Shown: positions 8,189 to 17,586, numbered from the stretch's first letter. The stretch is 64,000 bases of DNA from Acinetobacter lwoffii (GCF_019048525.1 NZ_CP077369.1:1984001-2048000); one strand, 5' to 3'. A program made the numbers and translations. The notes: a model not told the origin generated them from the sequence alone.

Positions 8189-9370
8189 GTGCGCCGCACC
8201 TTTACATGGTTACCCTGGGTGTTACTGATTTTAGTCATTATCGGTTTTTTGGGGTGGCAACAACTACAAAAACCAAAGGCACCAGTTGCGCCAGATGGCG
8301 TCAAAATGCCTGCTGAAAAAGTAGAGCCGTTGATTGATACGTCGCGCTCAGGAGGCGTGGTCTCCTACAGTGCTGCTGTAAAAGTGGCAGCCCCGGCTGT
8401 CGTGAATATTTTTACTACCCAAAAAGTCAAGCAACAGGCGCATCCTTTACTGACCGATCCGGTATTTCGTGAATTCTTTGGCGATCAGTTGCCTGACCAG
8501 TATGGACAAAGCCCGAATGAAAACAGTTTAGGTTCGGGTGTAATTGTACGTCCAGACGGTTATATCCTGACCAATAACCACGTGATTGCGCAGGCCGATC
8601 AGATTGTAGTGGCTTTGCAGGATGGACGTCGTGCCGAAGCTAAAGTGGTCGGAACTGACCCGGATACCGATCTGGCCGTGATCAAGATTGAACTGACGCA
8701 ATTGCCAGTTTTGCCATTTAAACTCAGTGGCAATGAAGTCGGTGATGTGGTTCTGGCCATTGGTAATCCTTTTGGTGTTGGGCAAACCGTGACGCAGGGG
8801 ATTATCTCGGCAACGGGCCGTTCAGATTTGGGTATCAATACCTATGAAGACTTTGTACAGACCGATGCTGCAATTAACCCGGGTAACTCGGGCGGTGCAC
8901 TTATTGATGTCGCCGGTAATTTAATTGGTGTGAATACTGCAATTTTCTCGCAGTCTGGTGGTTCGCTGGGGATTGGTTTTGCCATTCCGGCCAAAATTTG
9001 TCAGCAGGTGATGAATGCCATTTTGAAAGATGGCCGTGTGGTTCGTGGCTGGTTAGGGATCAGCTTATTACCTGCAGAGCGTGATGATGTCCTGCAACCC
9101 AAAGAAAAAGGTGTGACGGTCGCAGAAGTGCTACCGAATGGACCTGCTGCCAAGGCTGGAATCCAGCGTGGCGATAAGATTATGAAAGTAAATGAGGAAG
9201 AGATTAGTTCTGCCTCACATCTGATTAATTTTGTGGCCTTGCAAAAGCCAAACAGTACCATTCAGATTGAAATTGAGCGGGCAGGAAAAACCATGATCCT
9301 AGAGGTTGTGGTGACTGAACGTAAGGCACAAGACAGTGCTTCACAATATATTCCTCTGCCAGGCCAATAA
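8189..9370 (+). CDS. degS: DegS/AlgW-type periplasmic serine protease
   Basis: 393 residues: one N-terminal membrane anchor (residues 8-24), a trypsin-like domain and a single PDZ domain (about 285-375). The catalytic triad is visible: His131 in TNNHVI, Asp161 in DTDLAVIKI, Ser234 in NPGNSGGAL. One PDZ domain plus an anchor points to the DegS/AlgW branch, which senses misfolded outer-membrane proteins and cleaves the anti-sigma factor RseA/MucA, rather than the soluble DegP with two PDZ domains. Start GTG at 8189 with GAGGA 7 bases upstream. A strong hairpin follows at 9379. Confidence 0.92.
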   Translation: MRRTFTWLPWVLLILVIIGFLGWQQLQKPKAPVAPDGVKMPAEKVEPLIDTSRSGGVVSYSAAVKVAAPAVVNIFTTQKVKQQAHPLLTDPVFREFFGDQLPDQYGQSPNENSLGSGVIVRPDGYILTNNHVIAQADQIVVALQDGRRAEAKVVGTDPDTDLAVIKIELTQLPVLPFKLSGNEVGDVVLAIGNPFGVGQTVTQGIISATGRSDLGINTYEDFVQTDAAINPGNSGGALIDVAGNLIGVNTAIFSQSGGSLGIGFAIPAKICQQVMNAILKDGRVVRGWLGISLLPAERDDVLQPKEKGVTVAEVLPNGPAAKAGIQRGDKIMKVNEEEISSASHLINFVALQKPNSTIQIEIERAGKTMILEVVVTERKAQDSASQYIPLPGQ

Positions 9371-9378
9371 GTTTGATT

Positions 9379-9411
9379 AAAAAAAATCCCTCATGATGAG
9401 GGATTTTTTTT
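9379..9411 (+). terminator. terminator of the degS-like gene
   Basis: AAAAAATCCCTCATGATGAGGGATTTTTTTT: a 7-bp stem with T-run, 8 bases past the stop codon. Confidence 0.9.
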
Positions 9412-9656
9412 ATACTTTCTTTCAGCATGTTCTGATACAAAAGTGAAATATTAAGCGTTTTATAAATCATTTAGCTTAGTGAAATAACATTAAAAGAGAA
9501 AATAAAAATGAATTTTATGACGGCAGATCAGGCCAAAATTTTATCTAATGTTGCTAACCTGAATATTGAAATGTATAAGCCACGTCTGGCGCAACAGAGG
9601 TGGTCCCACTTGTTTGAACAACTAAAAGCTTATTTATAAGTGATATTCTGCTCTAG

Positions 9657-10397
9657 TTAAGCTACCTTATTTTGTTGTGGTAGCTGGTCATAGTAAAACT
9701 CATCTGGAGTCATTTTGTCCAGACTCGAATGAGGTCGTTTCAAATTATAAAATTCAAAATATGCGTTTAATTGCTTCTTCGCATCCAAAACATTGCTGTA
9801 GGCTTTGAGATAAACCTCCTCATATTTAACGCTCCGCCATAATCGTTCAATCATCACATTATCGACCCAACGACCTTTACCGTCCATGCTGATTTGGATG
9901 TCATTTGATTTTAACACTTCAATAAACGCATCACTGGTAAATTGACTGCCTTGGTCTGTATTAAAGATTTCAGGTCGACCATATTTTTCAATAGCTTCAT
10001 TTAATGTTTCTATACAAAATGCAACCTCCATACTAATCGATACGCTATGGGCAAGCACCTTACGGCTGTACCAATCAATCACAGCACATAAGTAGACAAA
10101 GCCTTTTGCCATAGGGATATACGTTATATCCGTTGCCCACACTTGATTACTCCGTTGAATATTCAATCCTTTGAGCAGATATGGATATTTACGGTGAGCT
10201 TGATTGGCCTGACTTAGATTTGGTTTACGATATAACGCATTAATGCCCATTTTTTTCATTAAAGTACGTGTATGACGTCGTCCTATATGATGTCCTTGAC
10301 GGTTCAATAAATCACGCATCATACGGCTACCTGCAAAAGGGTATTGCATATGTAATTCATCAATACAGCGCATCAGCTTCAGATCTGATGCACTCAC
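9657..10397 (-). CDS. IS3-family transposase OrfB (DDE integrase core)
   Basis: The frame shown starts at an internal GTG, but the same frame is open back to about 10480 (reading KLIDDSLQISVSKQAKLLK). OrfB is therefore normally made as an OrfAB fusion by -1 slippage on ACAAAAG at the end of orfA. Catalytic residues: Asp in VWATDITYIP, Asp in IFNTDQGSQF, Glu in SSLDKMTPDEF region/MIERLWRSVKYEEVY. The HTH_21 region IDELHMQYPFAGSRMMRDLL is present. No stop interrupts it, so the element may be active. Confidence 0.9.
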   Translation of the reverse strand: MSASDLKLMRCIDELHMQYPFAGSRMMRDLLNRQGHHIGRRHTRTLMKKMGINALYRKPNLSQANQAHRKYPYLLKGLNIQRSNQVWATDITYIPMAKGFVYLCAVIDWYSRKVLAHSVSISMEVAFCIETLNEAIEKYGRPEIFNTDQGSQFTSDAFIEVLKSNDIQISMDGKGRWVDNVMIERLWRSVKYEEVYLKAYSNVLDAKKQLNAYFEFYNLKRPHSSLDKMTPDEFYYDQLPQQNKVA

Positions 10398-10483
10398 AGG
10401 TTTTGGGCGATAGTAATAACAACCACGGGAGACTTTCAGTAGCTTAGCTTGCTTAGATACTGAAATCTGAAGTGAGTCGTCGA

Positions 10484-10789
10484 TTAACTTTTGTGGTTGA
10501 AGCGGCCCAGTTTCTTCAACACACCTTCTAAAAAATCAATTTCTAATGCCTGCTCACCGATTTTTGCATGTAGTTTTTTTAGATCAATGGGTGGTTCTGC
10601 TGGAGCTTTTGATTGATCGAAGGCTTGCGAGGAAGCCGAAATCAATTGATTTTTCCAGTCAATAATTTGGTTTTGATGAACATCAAATTCAGCACTCAAT
10701 TCAGCAAGTGTTTTTTCTGCTTTAATCGCAGCAAGTGCTACCTTAGCTTTAAAATCATTTGAATGATTTCTTCTTGGTCTACGTGTCAT
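10484..10789 (-). CDS. IS3-family transposase OrfA
   Basis: 101 residues from MTRRPRRNHSNDFKAK, a helix-turn-helix protein with a leucine-rich C-terminal half (LHAKIGEQALEIDFLEGVL). GGAG lies 6 bases before the chosen ATG at 10789. It ends HKS-stop inside the slippery stretch used to enter the OrfB frame. Confidence 0.9.
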   Translation of the reverse strand: MTRRPRRNHSNDFKAKVALAAIKAEKTLAELSAEFDVHQNQIIDWKNQLISASSQAFDQSKAPAEPPIDLKKLHAKIGEQALEIDFLEGVLKKLGRFNHKS

Positions 10790-11131
10790 AAAATACTCCA
10801 TATATTGATGTTTATAACATCATTTGGGGAGCAAAATATCACTTATAGGTGTTGTTCAAATTTCCTGATCCACCTCTCAACTGATTGAAGATAATGCCCG
10901 GCAAGGCAATACAGCGGTACTGACAGTTTTTCCCAAACATCTGCCTTTGGAAGATATCCGTGCCTTGTCTGCCGAGTTAACAGATCTGGGTTATAACGTA
11001 CGTTTTGAAGTACAAGAATTTTATTACAGCTTTAATGTCTACTGGCTGTAATTTTAACAGTTGTTCAAAAAAGGTCCTGTTTAGGCATATATTTTGCTGC
11101 GTTCATCTCATATTTAAACTATGAGAAATTT

Positions 11132-11923
11132 ATGTCTTTATTTATTCATCATGCAGCACAGGCAGATGCACCTTATGTGGTGCTTTCGTCCGGACTGGGC
11201 GGACATGCCAGTTTCTGGAATCCTCAAATTAGAGTTTTACAGCAGCATTTTCATGTGGTTACTTATGACCAGGAAGGCTGTCATTCAGATTCTGAACTCT
11301 TGCCCACGCCTTATTCGATCGACCATATGGCCGGCCAGATTCTGGATTTATTGATCAATGATGGCATTCGAGAGTTTCATTTTATCGGGCATGCGTTGGG
11401 CGGACATATCGGCATGCAACTGGCGACCTATCAGGCTGAAAGAAAGTTTAAGCTGCTCAGTTTGACCATGTTAAATGCTTGGGGAGAGCTGGATGCTCAT
11501 ACTCAGAAGTGTTTCGAAGCCCGGACTTCGTTATTGCTCAATAGCAAGGCAGAGGCATATGTGAGAGCACAGGCTTTATTTCTTTATCCGCCGCAGTGGA
11601 TTTCAACCCATATTGATCAGTTAACCGAAGCAGAAAATAAGCAGCTCCTTGACTTTCCACCGATCAAAAATGTTCTGGCACGCCTACAAGCCGTGCAGAC
11701 TTTTAAACTAAACACAGAACATCAACAGGCACTCAAAGATATTCCTATACATCTGCTTGCCAATCAGAATGATTTCCTGGTGCCTTATCAACGGTCACAG
11801 CAATTACAGCAATGCTTGCCGCATAGTCAGCTAAGTTTGCTTGCTACAGGTGCACATGCATCTACTGTGACCGAGACAGATCAGGTGAATCAACTGATCC
11901 TTTCATTCCTGATTTCCCCTTAG
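11132..11923 (+). CDS. rutD: aminoacrylate hydrolase-type alpha/beta hydrolase (RutD)
   Basis: 263 residues of alpha/beta-hydrolase fold. RutD is thought to speed the breakdown of 3-aminoacrylate to malonic semialdehyde and ammonia in uracil catabolism. The oxyanion-hole region is LSSGLGGHASFW. At the nucleophile elbow the usual GxSxG reads GHALGG, so the nucleophile Ser is Ala, as I recall also for other RutD proteins. The C-terminal His is in ATGAHASTV. It lies upstream of the rut operon but is separated from rutA by a terminator and by rutA's own promoter. The RutD call rests on this context plus the fold; a different hydrolase cannot be excluded. Confidence 0.78.
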   Translation: MSLFIHHAAQADAPYVVLSSGLGGHASFWNPQIRVLQQHFHVVTYDQEGCHSDSELLPTPYSIDHMAGQILDLLINDGIREFHFIGHALGGHIGMQLATYQAERKFKLLSLTMLNAWGELDAHTQKCFEARTSLLLNSKAEAYVRAQALFLYPPQWISTHIDQLTEAENKQLLDFPPIKNVLARLQAVQTFKLNTEHQQALKDIPIHLLANQNDFLVPYQRSQQLQQCLPHSQLSLLATGAHASTVTETDQVNQLILSFLISP

Positions 11924-11939
11924 TTTGAAGATTTTTTTA

Positions 11940-11968
11940 AAGCCAGACCTCGTGTCTGGTTTTTTATT
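11940..11968 (+). terminator. terminator after rutD
   Basis: AAGCCAGACCTCGTGTCTGGTTTTTTA, a 6-7-bp stem with T-run, 16 bases past the rutD stop. It separates rutD from rutA transcription. Confidence 0.88.
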
Positions 11969-12166
11969 TTTTCTAATCAATCATTTTTGTAGCATCAGCA
12001 TGGTTTTTACTTCGAATTGATGCATGAACTGCAAATGCAAAAATTGCTACGAGTGCACTTGAATGAAACAATATGTTCAAAATTGACTCATAGGTAAAAA
12101 TGGTTATTTTACTAAAAATTCAAAAAATAAAATATTAAGTAATTGATAATTATAAATTAAATATAG

Positions 12167-12183
12167 TTGGCACACGCTTTGCA
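12167..12183 (+). promoter_or_regulatory. sigma-54 (RpoN) promoter of the rut operon
   Basis: TTGGCACACGCTTTGCA matches the -24/-12 consensus TGGCAC-N5-TTGCA, with the invariant GG (12169-12170) and GC (12181-12182) ten bases apart. It is 77 bases before the rutA ATG. In E. coli the rut operon is an NtrC/sigma-54 nitrogen-starvation operon, so this fits. Between 12030 and 12080 are several TGCA half-sites (TGCATGAACTGCA, GTGCAC) where an activator such as NtrC might bind; that is a guess. Confidence 0.75.
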
Positions 12184-12259
12184 ATGTTTATCTTGTAAAT
12201 AAAATTCCCGAAGTGGAATCAGAATTTTGAATAAGTGTTAAAAATAATGAGGTGTGAAA

Positions 12260-13366
12260 ATGAAAATAGGTGTCTTCTGTCCAATTGGAAATAACGGCTG
12301 GTTAATCTCTGAAAATGCACCACAGTACATGCCGACTTTTGAGTTAAACAAACAAATCGTACAACGTGCTGAACACTATGGTTTCGATTTCGCACTCTCC
12401 ATGATCAAGCTGCGTGGCTTTGGTGGCAAGACCGAATTCTGGGAACATAACCTGGAAACTTTCACCCTGATGGCGGGTCTCGCAGCCGTGACCAGCAAAA
12501 TTCAAATTTATGCAACGGCAGCCACTTTGGTCATGCCACCGGCAATTGTGGCACGTATGGCGTCTACCATTGATTCTATTTCTAATGGCCGTTTTGGTCT
12601 AAATGTGGTGACTGGCTGGCAACCACCTGAATATACCCAAATGGGTATGTGGCCAGGTAATGACTATTTTGGTAAACGCTATGAATATCTGTCTGAATAT
12701 GTACAAATTCTGCGTGAACTTTGGGCGACTGGTAAGTCAGACTTTAAGGGCGAACATTTCCAGATGGAAGATTGCCGTGTCAGCCCACGTCCACAAGCGG
12801 ATATGAAAATTATCTGCGCAGGTCAGTCTGATGCAGGTTTAGAGTTTTCTGCACAATATGCCGATTATAACTTCGTGTTTGGTAAAGGCTTGAATACTCC
12901 AACAGCTTATGCAGAAATTAATGACCGCCTAAAAGAAAAAACAGATGTAACTGGCCGTGATGTACAGACTTATGTGCTGTTTATGGTGATTGCTGCAGAA
13001 ACTGATGAAGAAGCTCAAGCCAAATGGCAGCACTATAACGATGGTGCCGACATGGAAGCGATTAACTGGCTGATGAATCAAGGCGGTAAAGATACGACTT
13101 CTGGTACAGATACCAATATCCGTCAAATGGCTTCGAGTGTATCTCCAGTGAATATCAATATGGGTACGCTGGTGGGTTCCTATGGAAATGTGGCACGAAT
13201 GTTGGATGAAATTGGCGAGATCAAGGGTACCGAAGGTGTGCTACTGACTTTTGATGATTTTATTCAAGGCGTTGAAAATTTCGGTCAGAAAATCCAGCCA
13301 CTGATGAAATGTCGTGATCATATTGTCATTGAAGATGCAGCACCGGTTATGGAGAAAAGCGCATGA
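12260..13366 (+). CDS. rutA: pyrimidine oxygenase RutA
   Basis: 368 residues. A flavin-dependent monooxygenase of the luciferase-like fold that opens the ring of uracil or thymine between N3 and C4 to give ureidoacrylate, using FMNH2 supplied by RutF. The N-terminus [17 protein letters not shown] and the segment [19 protein letters not shown] are typical of RutA. I chose ATG 12260 because GAGG lies 7 bases upstream; a GTG two codons earlier is possible. First gene of rutABCFG, overlapping rutB by ATGA. Confidence 0.95.
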   Translation: MKIGVFCPIGNNGWLISENAPQYMPTFELNKQIVQRAEHYGFDFALSMIKLRGFGGKTEFWEHNLETFTLMAGLAAVTSKIQIYATAATLVMPPAIVARMASTIDSISNGRFGLNVVTGWQPPEYTQMGMWPGNDYFGKRYEYLSEYVQILRELWATGKSDFKGEHFQMEDCRVSPRPQADMKIICAGQSDAGLEFSAQYADYNFVFGKGLNTPTAYAEINDRLKEKTDVTGRDVQTYVLFMVIAAETDEEAQAKWQHYNDGADMEAINWLMNQGGKDTTSGTDTNIRQMASSVSPVNINMGTLVGSYGNVARMLDEIGEIKGTEGVLLTFDDFIQGVENFGQKIQPLMKCRDHIVIEDAAPVMEKSA

Positions 13367-14091
13367 GTGAATCAGTCGTAACAGCCGGTTTTACTGAAAA
13401 ACTCGGCACAGGAAAAACCCTTAAAGCTGAACCCGAAGCGATTTGTCTTGCACCAGAACAAACAGCTTTGATCGTCATTGATATGCAGAATGCTTATACC
13501 TCGCAAGGCGGCTATCTGGATCTGGCGGGCTTTGATGTCTCAAAGACCAAGCCAGTAGTGGAAAATATTAAAAAGGCTGTTGATGCTGCACATGCAGCTG
13601 GTATTCAGGTGATTTATTTCAAAAATGGCTGGGATGCGGAATATAAGGAAGCGGGTGGTAAGGACTCTCCAAATTTCCATAAATCCAATGCCTTAAAGAC
13701 CATGCGTAAACATCCTGAATTACAGGGACAGTTATTGGCCAAAGGTAGTTGGGATTTTGAACTGATTGATGAGTTAAAGCCATTGCCACAAGACTTGGTG
13801 ATCGAAAAGCCACGTTATAGCGGTTTCTTTAATACCGCGTTGGACAGCATGTTGCGTGTGCGAGGAATCCGTAATCTGGTCTTTGTCGGAATTGCCACCA
13901 ACGTTTGTGTGGAATCGACGCTACGTGATGGCTTCTTCCTGGAGTATTTCGGTGTCGCACTTGCTGATGCCTGCTATCAGGCAGGTCCAGCCGAAGCTCA
14001 TGAAGCCAGTCTGTATAACATCAAGACCTTCTTTGGTTGGGTGTCAGATACTGCAAATTTTGTCGAGACCTTTCAAAAAGAAAGTGAGTAA
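13363..14091 (+). CDS. rutB: ureidoacrylate amidohydrolase RutB
   Basis: 242 residues of the isochorismatase/cysteine hydrolase family. Cleaves ureidoacrylate (peroxyureidoacrylate) to carbamate and aminoacrylate. The catalytic triad is Asp40 in VIDMQNAY, Lys149 in IEKPRYSGF and Cys182 in IATNVCVES. The start ATG overlaps the rutA stop by four bases, indicating translational coupling. Confidence 0.95.
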   Translation: MSESVVTAGFTEKLGTGKTLKAEPEAICLAPEQTALIVIDMQNAYTSQGGYLDLAGFDVSKTKPVVENIKKAVDAAHAAGIQVIYFKNGWDAEYKEAGGKDSPNFHKSNALKTMRKHPELQGQLLAKGSWDFELIDELKPLPQDLVIEKPRYSGFFNTALDSMLRVRGIRNLVFVGIATNVCVESTLRDGFFLEYFGVALADACYQAGPAEAHEASLYNIKTFFGWVSDTANFVETFQKESE

Positions 14092-14157
14092 CTAAAAGAA
14101 ACTAAATCAGCTGTAAGCGCATAAAGAATTAAAGATCAGAATTAAGGAAAAAATAGT

Positions 14158-14538
14158 ATGCCTAAAGAAATCATTATTCCAGCAGGAACATCGAAACCAT
14201 TAGCACCTTATGTACCGGCAACCAAGGCAGACAATATTGTGTATGTATCCGGTACATTAGCTTTTGATGAAAATAATAATGTGGTGCATGTCGGTGATGC
14301 CGCAGCACAGACCCGTCATATTCTGGAAACTATCAAGCGTGTGATTGAAGAAGCCGGTGGCAGCATGGATGACGTAACGTTTAACCATGTCTTTGTCAAA
14401 GACTGGGCAGATTATGCTGCGATTAATACAGTTTATGCTGAGTATTTCCCGGGAGATAAACCGGCACGTTATTGCGTACAGACAGGTTTGGCCAAACCTG
14501 ATGCGCTGGTCGAAATTGCTTCGATTGCCCATGTATAA
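14158..14538 (+). CDS. rutC: RidA-family aminoacrylate deaminase RutC
   Basis: 126 residues of the RidA/YjgF/UK114 fold, which assembles as a trimer. Proposed to help convert 3-aminoacrylate or its peracid to malonic semialdehyde. The conserved Arg and Glu of the active site are seen in [11 protein letters not shown] and [10 protein letters not shown]. It is 66 bases after rutB with GGAA upstream. Confidence 0.94.
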   Translation: MPKEIIIPAGTSKPLAPYVPATKADNIVYVSGTLAFDENNNVVHVGDAAAQTRHILETIKRVIEEAGGSMDDVTFNHVFVKDWADYAAINTVYAEYFPGDKPARYCVQTGLAKPDALVEIASIAHV

Positions 14539-14617
14539 GCCGATCCACCTGATTCAATCTCATTACTAGATGCCCCAGGTCTGAAACTGAATATTGACTT
14601 GGGGGAGGGAGAACAGC

Positions 14618-15199
14618 ATGAATGCCAAACTATCTAAAATCATCACAGAAACAGTTGTAGAAAATAACGCATTAAATAAGGTTTTGGCGACTAACGCATC
14701 AGATGACATCTTTACCCAGGTCGATCAGCAGATTTTCCGTCAGGGCATGTCTAATCTAGGTGCTGCAGTGAATGTCATTACCACGCAAGGCGATGCAGGA
14801 ATGGCTGGATTTACCGCTTCGGCCGTATGTAGCGTGACGGATACACCACCAACGTTACTGGTGTGCCTGAACCGTTCTGCGTCAGTCTATGAAACCTTTA
14901 AAAAGAATCAGGTGTTGTGTGTGAATACCCTGGCATCACATCAACAAAATCTTTCCAATCTGTTTGGTGGAAAAACACCAATGGCAGAGCGTTTCAGTCA
15001 GGGGAACTGGAAAACTTTGGTGACCCAATCGCCTGTACTTGAAGATGCCTTAGTCAGTTTTGACTGCGAGGTGGTCCAATGTTTATCCGTAGGCAGTCAT
15101 GACGTGCTGTTCTGTGAGGTGAAAGCCATGTGCCAGAGTCAAGGCAATGCGCTGATGTACTTTAACCGTTCTTACTGTGAGCCACACAAAATGTGCTAA
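14618..15199 (+). CDS. rutF: flavin reductase RutF
   Basis: 193 residues with an FMN-binding split-barrel, residues about 40-185. Reduces FMN with NADH and passes FMNH2 to RutA. The motifs [16 protein letters not shown] and [21 protein letters not shown] are typical. Start ATG 14618 has GGGAGGGAG just upstream; the longer frame from a TTG would use that site as coding sequence. Confidence 0.93.
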   Translation: MNAKLSKIITETVVENNALNKVLATNASDDIFTQVDQQIFRQGMSNLGAAVNVITTQGDAGMAGFTASAVCSVTDTPPTLLVCLNRSASVYETFKKNQVLCVNTLASHQQNLSNLFGGKTPMAERFSQGNWKTLVTQSPVLEDALVSFDCEVVQCLSVGSHDVLFCEVKAMCQSQGNALMYFNRSYCEPHKMC

Positions 15200-15232
15200 A
15201 TCAATTCAGTCCTAATCAAGGAGGGGAAGCCG

Positions 15233-16594
15233 ATGCAAGAAAAAGAAACGTGGTTTCCAAAATTTAAGCCTTACCAAGGCAATCTCGATACCACACCCGT
15301 GCAAACAGATGAATATCTGCCTGCTGGGAAAAGTATTATTCTCGGGTTACAGCATGTGTTTGCGATGTTTGGGGCAACCGTGCTGGCGCCACTTTTAATG
15401 GGGTTTGATCCCAATCTCACGATTTTTATTACCGGGATTGGCACCATTTTATTTTTCCTGATCACTGGCGGTCGATTGCCAAGTTATCTGGGGTCTAGTT
15501 TTGCCTTTATTGGCGCCGTGGTGGCGGTCACAGGCTACTCCGGAGCAGGGGCGAATCCCAATATCGGGCTGGCGCTTGGCGGTACCATTGCTTGCGGTAT
15601 TGTCTATGCCTTGATTGGTCTGCTGGTCATGAAAACCGGTACCAACTGGATTGAAAAACTGATGCCGCCAGTAGTGACAGGCGTGATTGTGATGATCATT
15701 GGTTTGAACCTGGCGCCAGTCGCAATTAAGAGTGTTTCAGCGAACCAGTTTGATTCCTGGATGGCATTAATCACCATTATCTGTATCAGTGTGATTGCTG
15801 TGTTTACCCGAGGAATGGTACGCCGTCTGTTGCTGTTATTGGGCTTATTGTCTTCCTATCTGATTTACTTCCTTTTCACAAACGTCATGGGCTTCGGATC
15901 TGCGATTGATTTTACCAAAGTCAGTGAAGCAGCATGGTTTGGTTTGCCGAATTTCCAGAGTCCGGTCTTTGAAATGAATGCCATGCTGATGATTGCACCA
16001 GTGGCCATTATTCTGGTTGCAGAAAATCTTGGGCACTTTAAAGCGGTATCCGCAATGACTGGTAAAAATCTGTCGCCGTATATAGGACGCGGTTTCTTTG
16101 CAGATGGGGTTTGTACTTCATTATCCGCTTCTGTCGGCGGTACCGGGATGACCACTTATGCTGAAAATATCGGTGTGATGGCAGTGACCAAAGTGTACGC
16201 CACCACCGTATTTATTTTTGCCGGGATCTTCGCTATTTTGCTGGGACTTTCACCTAAATTTGGTGCGGTGATCAGTACCATTCCAGTAGCTTTATTGGGT
16301 GGCGCATCGATTGTGGTCTTCGGGTTGATTACTGTGGCGGGTGCCAAAATCTGGGTGGATAACCATGTTGATTTTACCAAGAACAGTACCCTGATTATTG
16401 GTGCGGTGTGTCTGATTATGGGGACAGGTAATTATAGCTTGCAGATTGGTGGTTTCGATTTGGGTGGTATCGGTACTGCGACTTTGGCTGCGATTTTGTT
16501 GAACCTGTTCCTAAATCGTGGTGAAGATAAAGAATTGCCAGCATCTGAACCAGCTGAAACCGTAACTGAGGTTGAGGCTAAGCCAGTCGCTTAA
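15233..16594 (+). CDS. rutG: pyrimidine permease RutG (NCS2/uracil-xanthine permease)
   Basis: 453 residues with about 12-14 membrane segments. Brings uracil or thymine across the inner membrane. NCS2 features are seen: GLQHVFAMFGATVLAP near the start, AENLGHFKAV (acidic residue of TM8) and SVGGTGMTTYAENIGVMA (TM10 signature). GGAGGGG lies upstream. It is 33 bases after rutF and 15 before the next gene, so in the operon. Confidence 0.93.
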   Translation: MQEKETWFPKFKPYQGNLDTTPVQTDEYLPAGKSIILGLQHVFAMFGATVLAPLLMGFDPNLTIFITGIGTILFFLITGGRLPSYLGSSFAFIGAVVAVTGYSGAGANPNIGLALGGTIACGIVYALIGLLVMKTGTNWIEKLMPPVVTGVIVMIIGLNLAPVAIKSVSANQFDSWMALITIICISVIAVFTRGMVRRLLLLLGLLSSYLIYFLFTNVMGFGSAIDFTKVSEAAWFGLPNFQSPVFEMNAMLMIAPVAIILVAENLGHFKAVSAMTGKNLSPYIGRGFFADGVCTSLSASVGGTGMTTYAENIGVMAVTKVYATTVFIFAGIFAILLGLSPKFGAVISTIPVALLGGASIVVFGLITVAGAKIWVDNHVDFTKNSTLIIGAVCLIMGTGNYSLQIGGFDLGGIGTATLAAILLNLFLNRGEDKELPASEPAETVTEVEAKPVA

Positions 16595-16609
16595 TATGAG
16601 GAGCATTTT

Positions 16610-17485
16610 TTGAGTCATTCAATTGCATTTTTAGGACTCGGGGCAATGGGCTGGCATATGGCCTCCCATTTGCCAAAACTCGGGCATCAGGTTTGGGTCT
16701 GGAATCGAACTGAACAGAAAGCTGTAACGCATGCTGAAATTTTTGCAACTCAAGCAGTGAGTATTAAGCAGGCGGTTCAGGCAGATTTTATCTTTTCCTG
16801 TTTGCCGACCAGTCAGGATGTGGAAGCATTGATTGCAGCCCATCCACCCAAACAAGGTGCAATCTGGATTGACTGTACCAGCGGTGTACCGGAATCTGCC
16901 CAAAAACTGGCGAAGCTCTTGGAGCAACAAGGCAGTTTTTATCTGGATGCTCCAGTATCCGGTCAGACTGTTGGGGCAGAAAAAGGCACTTTAACTGTGA
17001 TGGTGGGTGGCAATGAACAAGCCTTTGAACGAGCCAAACCGATCATTGATGCCTTTGCTGGCCTGATTGAATATGTGGGAGAAAGCGGTTCTGGCTTTGC
17101 GGTAAAAGCTGTGAATAATACCTTAATGGCGACTCACTTATGGGCATTGGCTGAAGGGCTGACTGTGCTGAAAGGGCAGGGTGTTGATTTAAGCAGTGCA
17201 CTAAACTGTATTAATCATTCCAGTGGTAAAAGCAGCATGTCGGAAAATATCATGGCACAGCGTGTACTAAGCCGTGAATTTAATAAGACCTTTGCACTGG
17301 ATCTATTACAGAAAGATATTGGCATTGCCTTGGAGTTGGTACAGCAACAGCAACTGGATTTATCAGTAATGTCTTTGGTTCAGCAAGAGTTTCAGCAGAT
17401 TGCCAAACCACAGGCCAGTCAGCTGGATTTCTCCGCTGCGGTGCAAGGACTGGAACAGCGGACTCAAATTAAATTAAGAGGATAA
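16610..17485 (+). CDS. 3-hydroxyisobutyrate-dehydrogenase-family NAD(P) oxidoreductase, last gene of the rut operon
   Basis: 291 residues. The N-terminal Rossmann domain has the nucleotide motif FLGLGAMGWHMA. The substrate-binding motif is DAPVSGQTVGAEKG (residues about 115-128). The catalytic Lys is in GFAVKAVNNTLM. No rutE (nitroreductase-fold malonic semialdehyde reductase) is present, and members of this family reduce malonic semialdehyde to 3-hydroxypropionate. I infer that it takes the RutE step; the alternative is methylmalonate semialdehyde from thymine. Start is TTG at 16610 with GAGGAG 7 bases upstream. It is 15 bases after rutG and is followed by a terminator. Confidence 0.85.
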   Translation: MSHSIAFLGLGAMGWHMASHLPKLGHQVWVWNRTEQKAVTHAEIFATQAVSIKQAVQADFIFSCLPTSQDVEALIAAHPPKQGAIWIDCTSGVPESAQKLAKLLEQQGSFYLDAPVSGQTVGAEKGTLTVMVGGNEQAFERAKPIIDAFAGLIEYVGESGSGFAVKAVNNTLMATHLWALAEGLTVLKGQGVDLSSALNCINHSSGKSSMSENIMAQRVLSREFNKTFALDLLQKDIGIALELVQQQQLDLSVMSLVQQEFQQIAKPQASQLDFSAAVQGLEQRTQIKLRG

Positions 17486-17555
17486 TCTTTTCAAACAATA
17501 TTAAAGACAGTGTTAAAGACGTTATAGCTATAGATATATCAGTTTAAAATTTAAA

Positions 17556-17586
17556 AAGCCGGGAATTTTAATTCCCGGCTTTATTA
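17556..17586 (+). terminator. rut operon terminator
   Basis: AAAGCCGGGAATTTTAATTCCCGGCTTTATTA: an 11-bp stem. It serves the rut operon and, read the other way, the convergent gene at 17619. Confidence 0.88.

Larger units (their letters stand above)
9596..10877 (-). mobile_element. complete IS3-family element (type A)
   Basis: 1282 bp with imperfect inverted ends AGAGGTGG...TTTGAACAAC and TATAAGTGATATT, facing each other at 9596-9648 and 10832-10877. It is flanked by CAAC at 9592-9595 and 10878-10881. The duplication is confirmed because deleting the element and one CAAC restores a reading frame. It holds orfA and orfB on the minus strand. Confidence 0.88.
9508..11051 (+). pseudogene. small unknown gene split by IS3 (84-residue product when restored)
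   Basis: The left part starts MNFMTADQAKILSNVANLN at 9508 and reaches RLAQ. The right part begins LIEDNARQGNTAVLTVF and ends FNVYWL with a TAA at 11049. Removing 9596-10877 and one CAAC copy joins them in frame as PRLAQLIEDNARQG. I do not recognise the family. The product is a soluble, mildly acidic protein with a likely helix-strand-helix-strand pattern. It lies between the degS terminator and rutD, in the same direction as rutD and ending 80 bases before it. Confidence 0.8.

Noticed and set aside
16610..17485. Reading the dehydrogenase as RutE
   Set aside because: It has a Rossmann plus all-helical layout and the motifs of 3-hydroxyisobutyrate dehydrogenases, not the nitroreductase fold of RutE.
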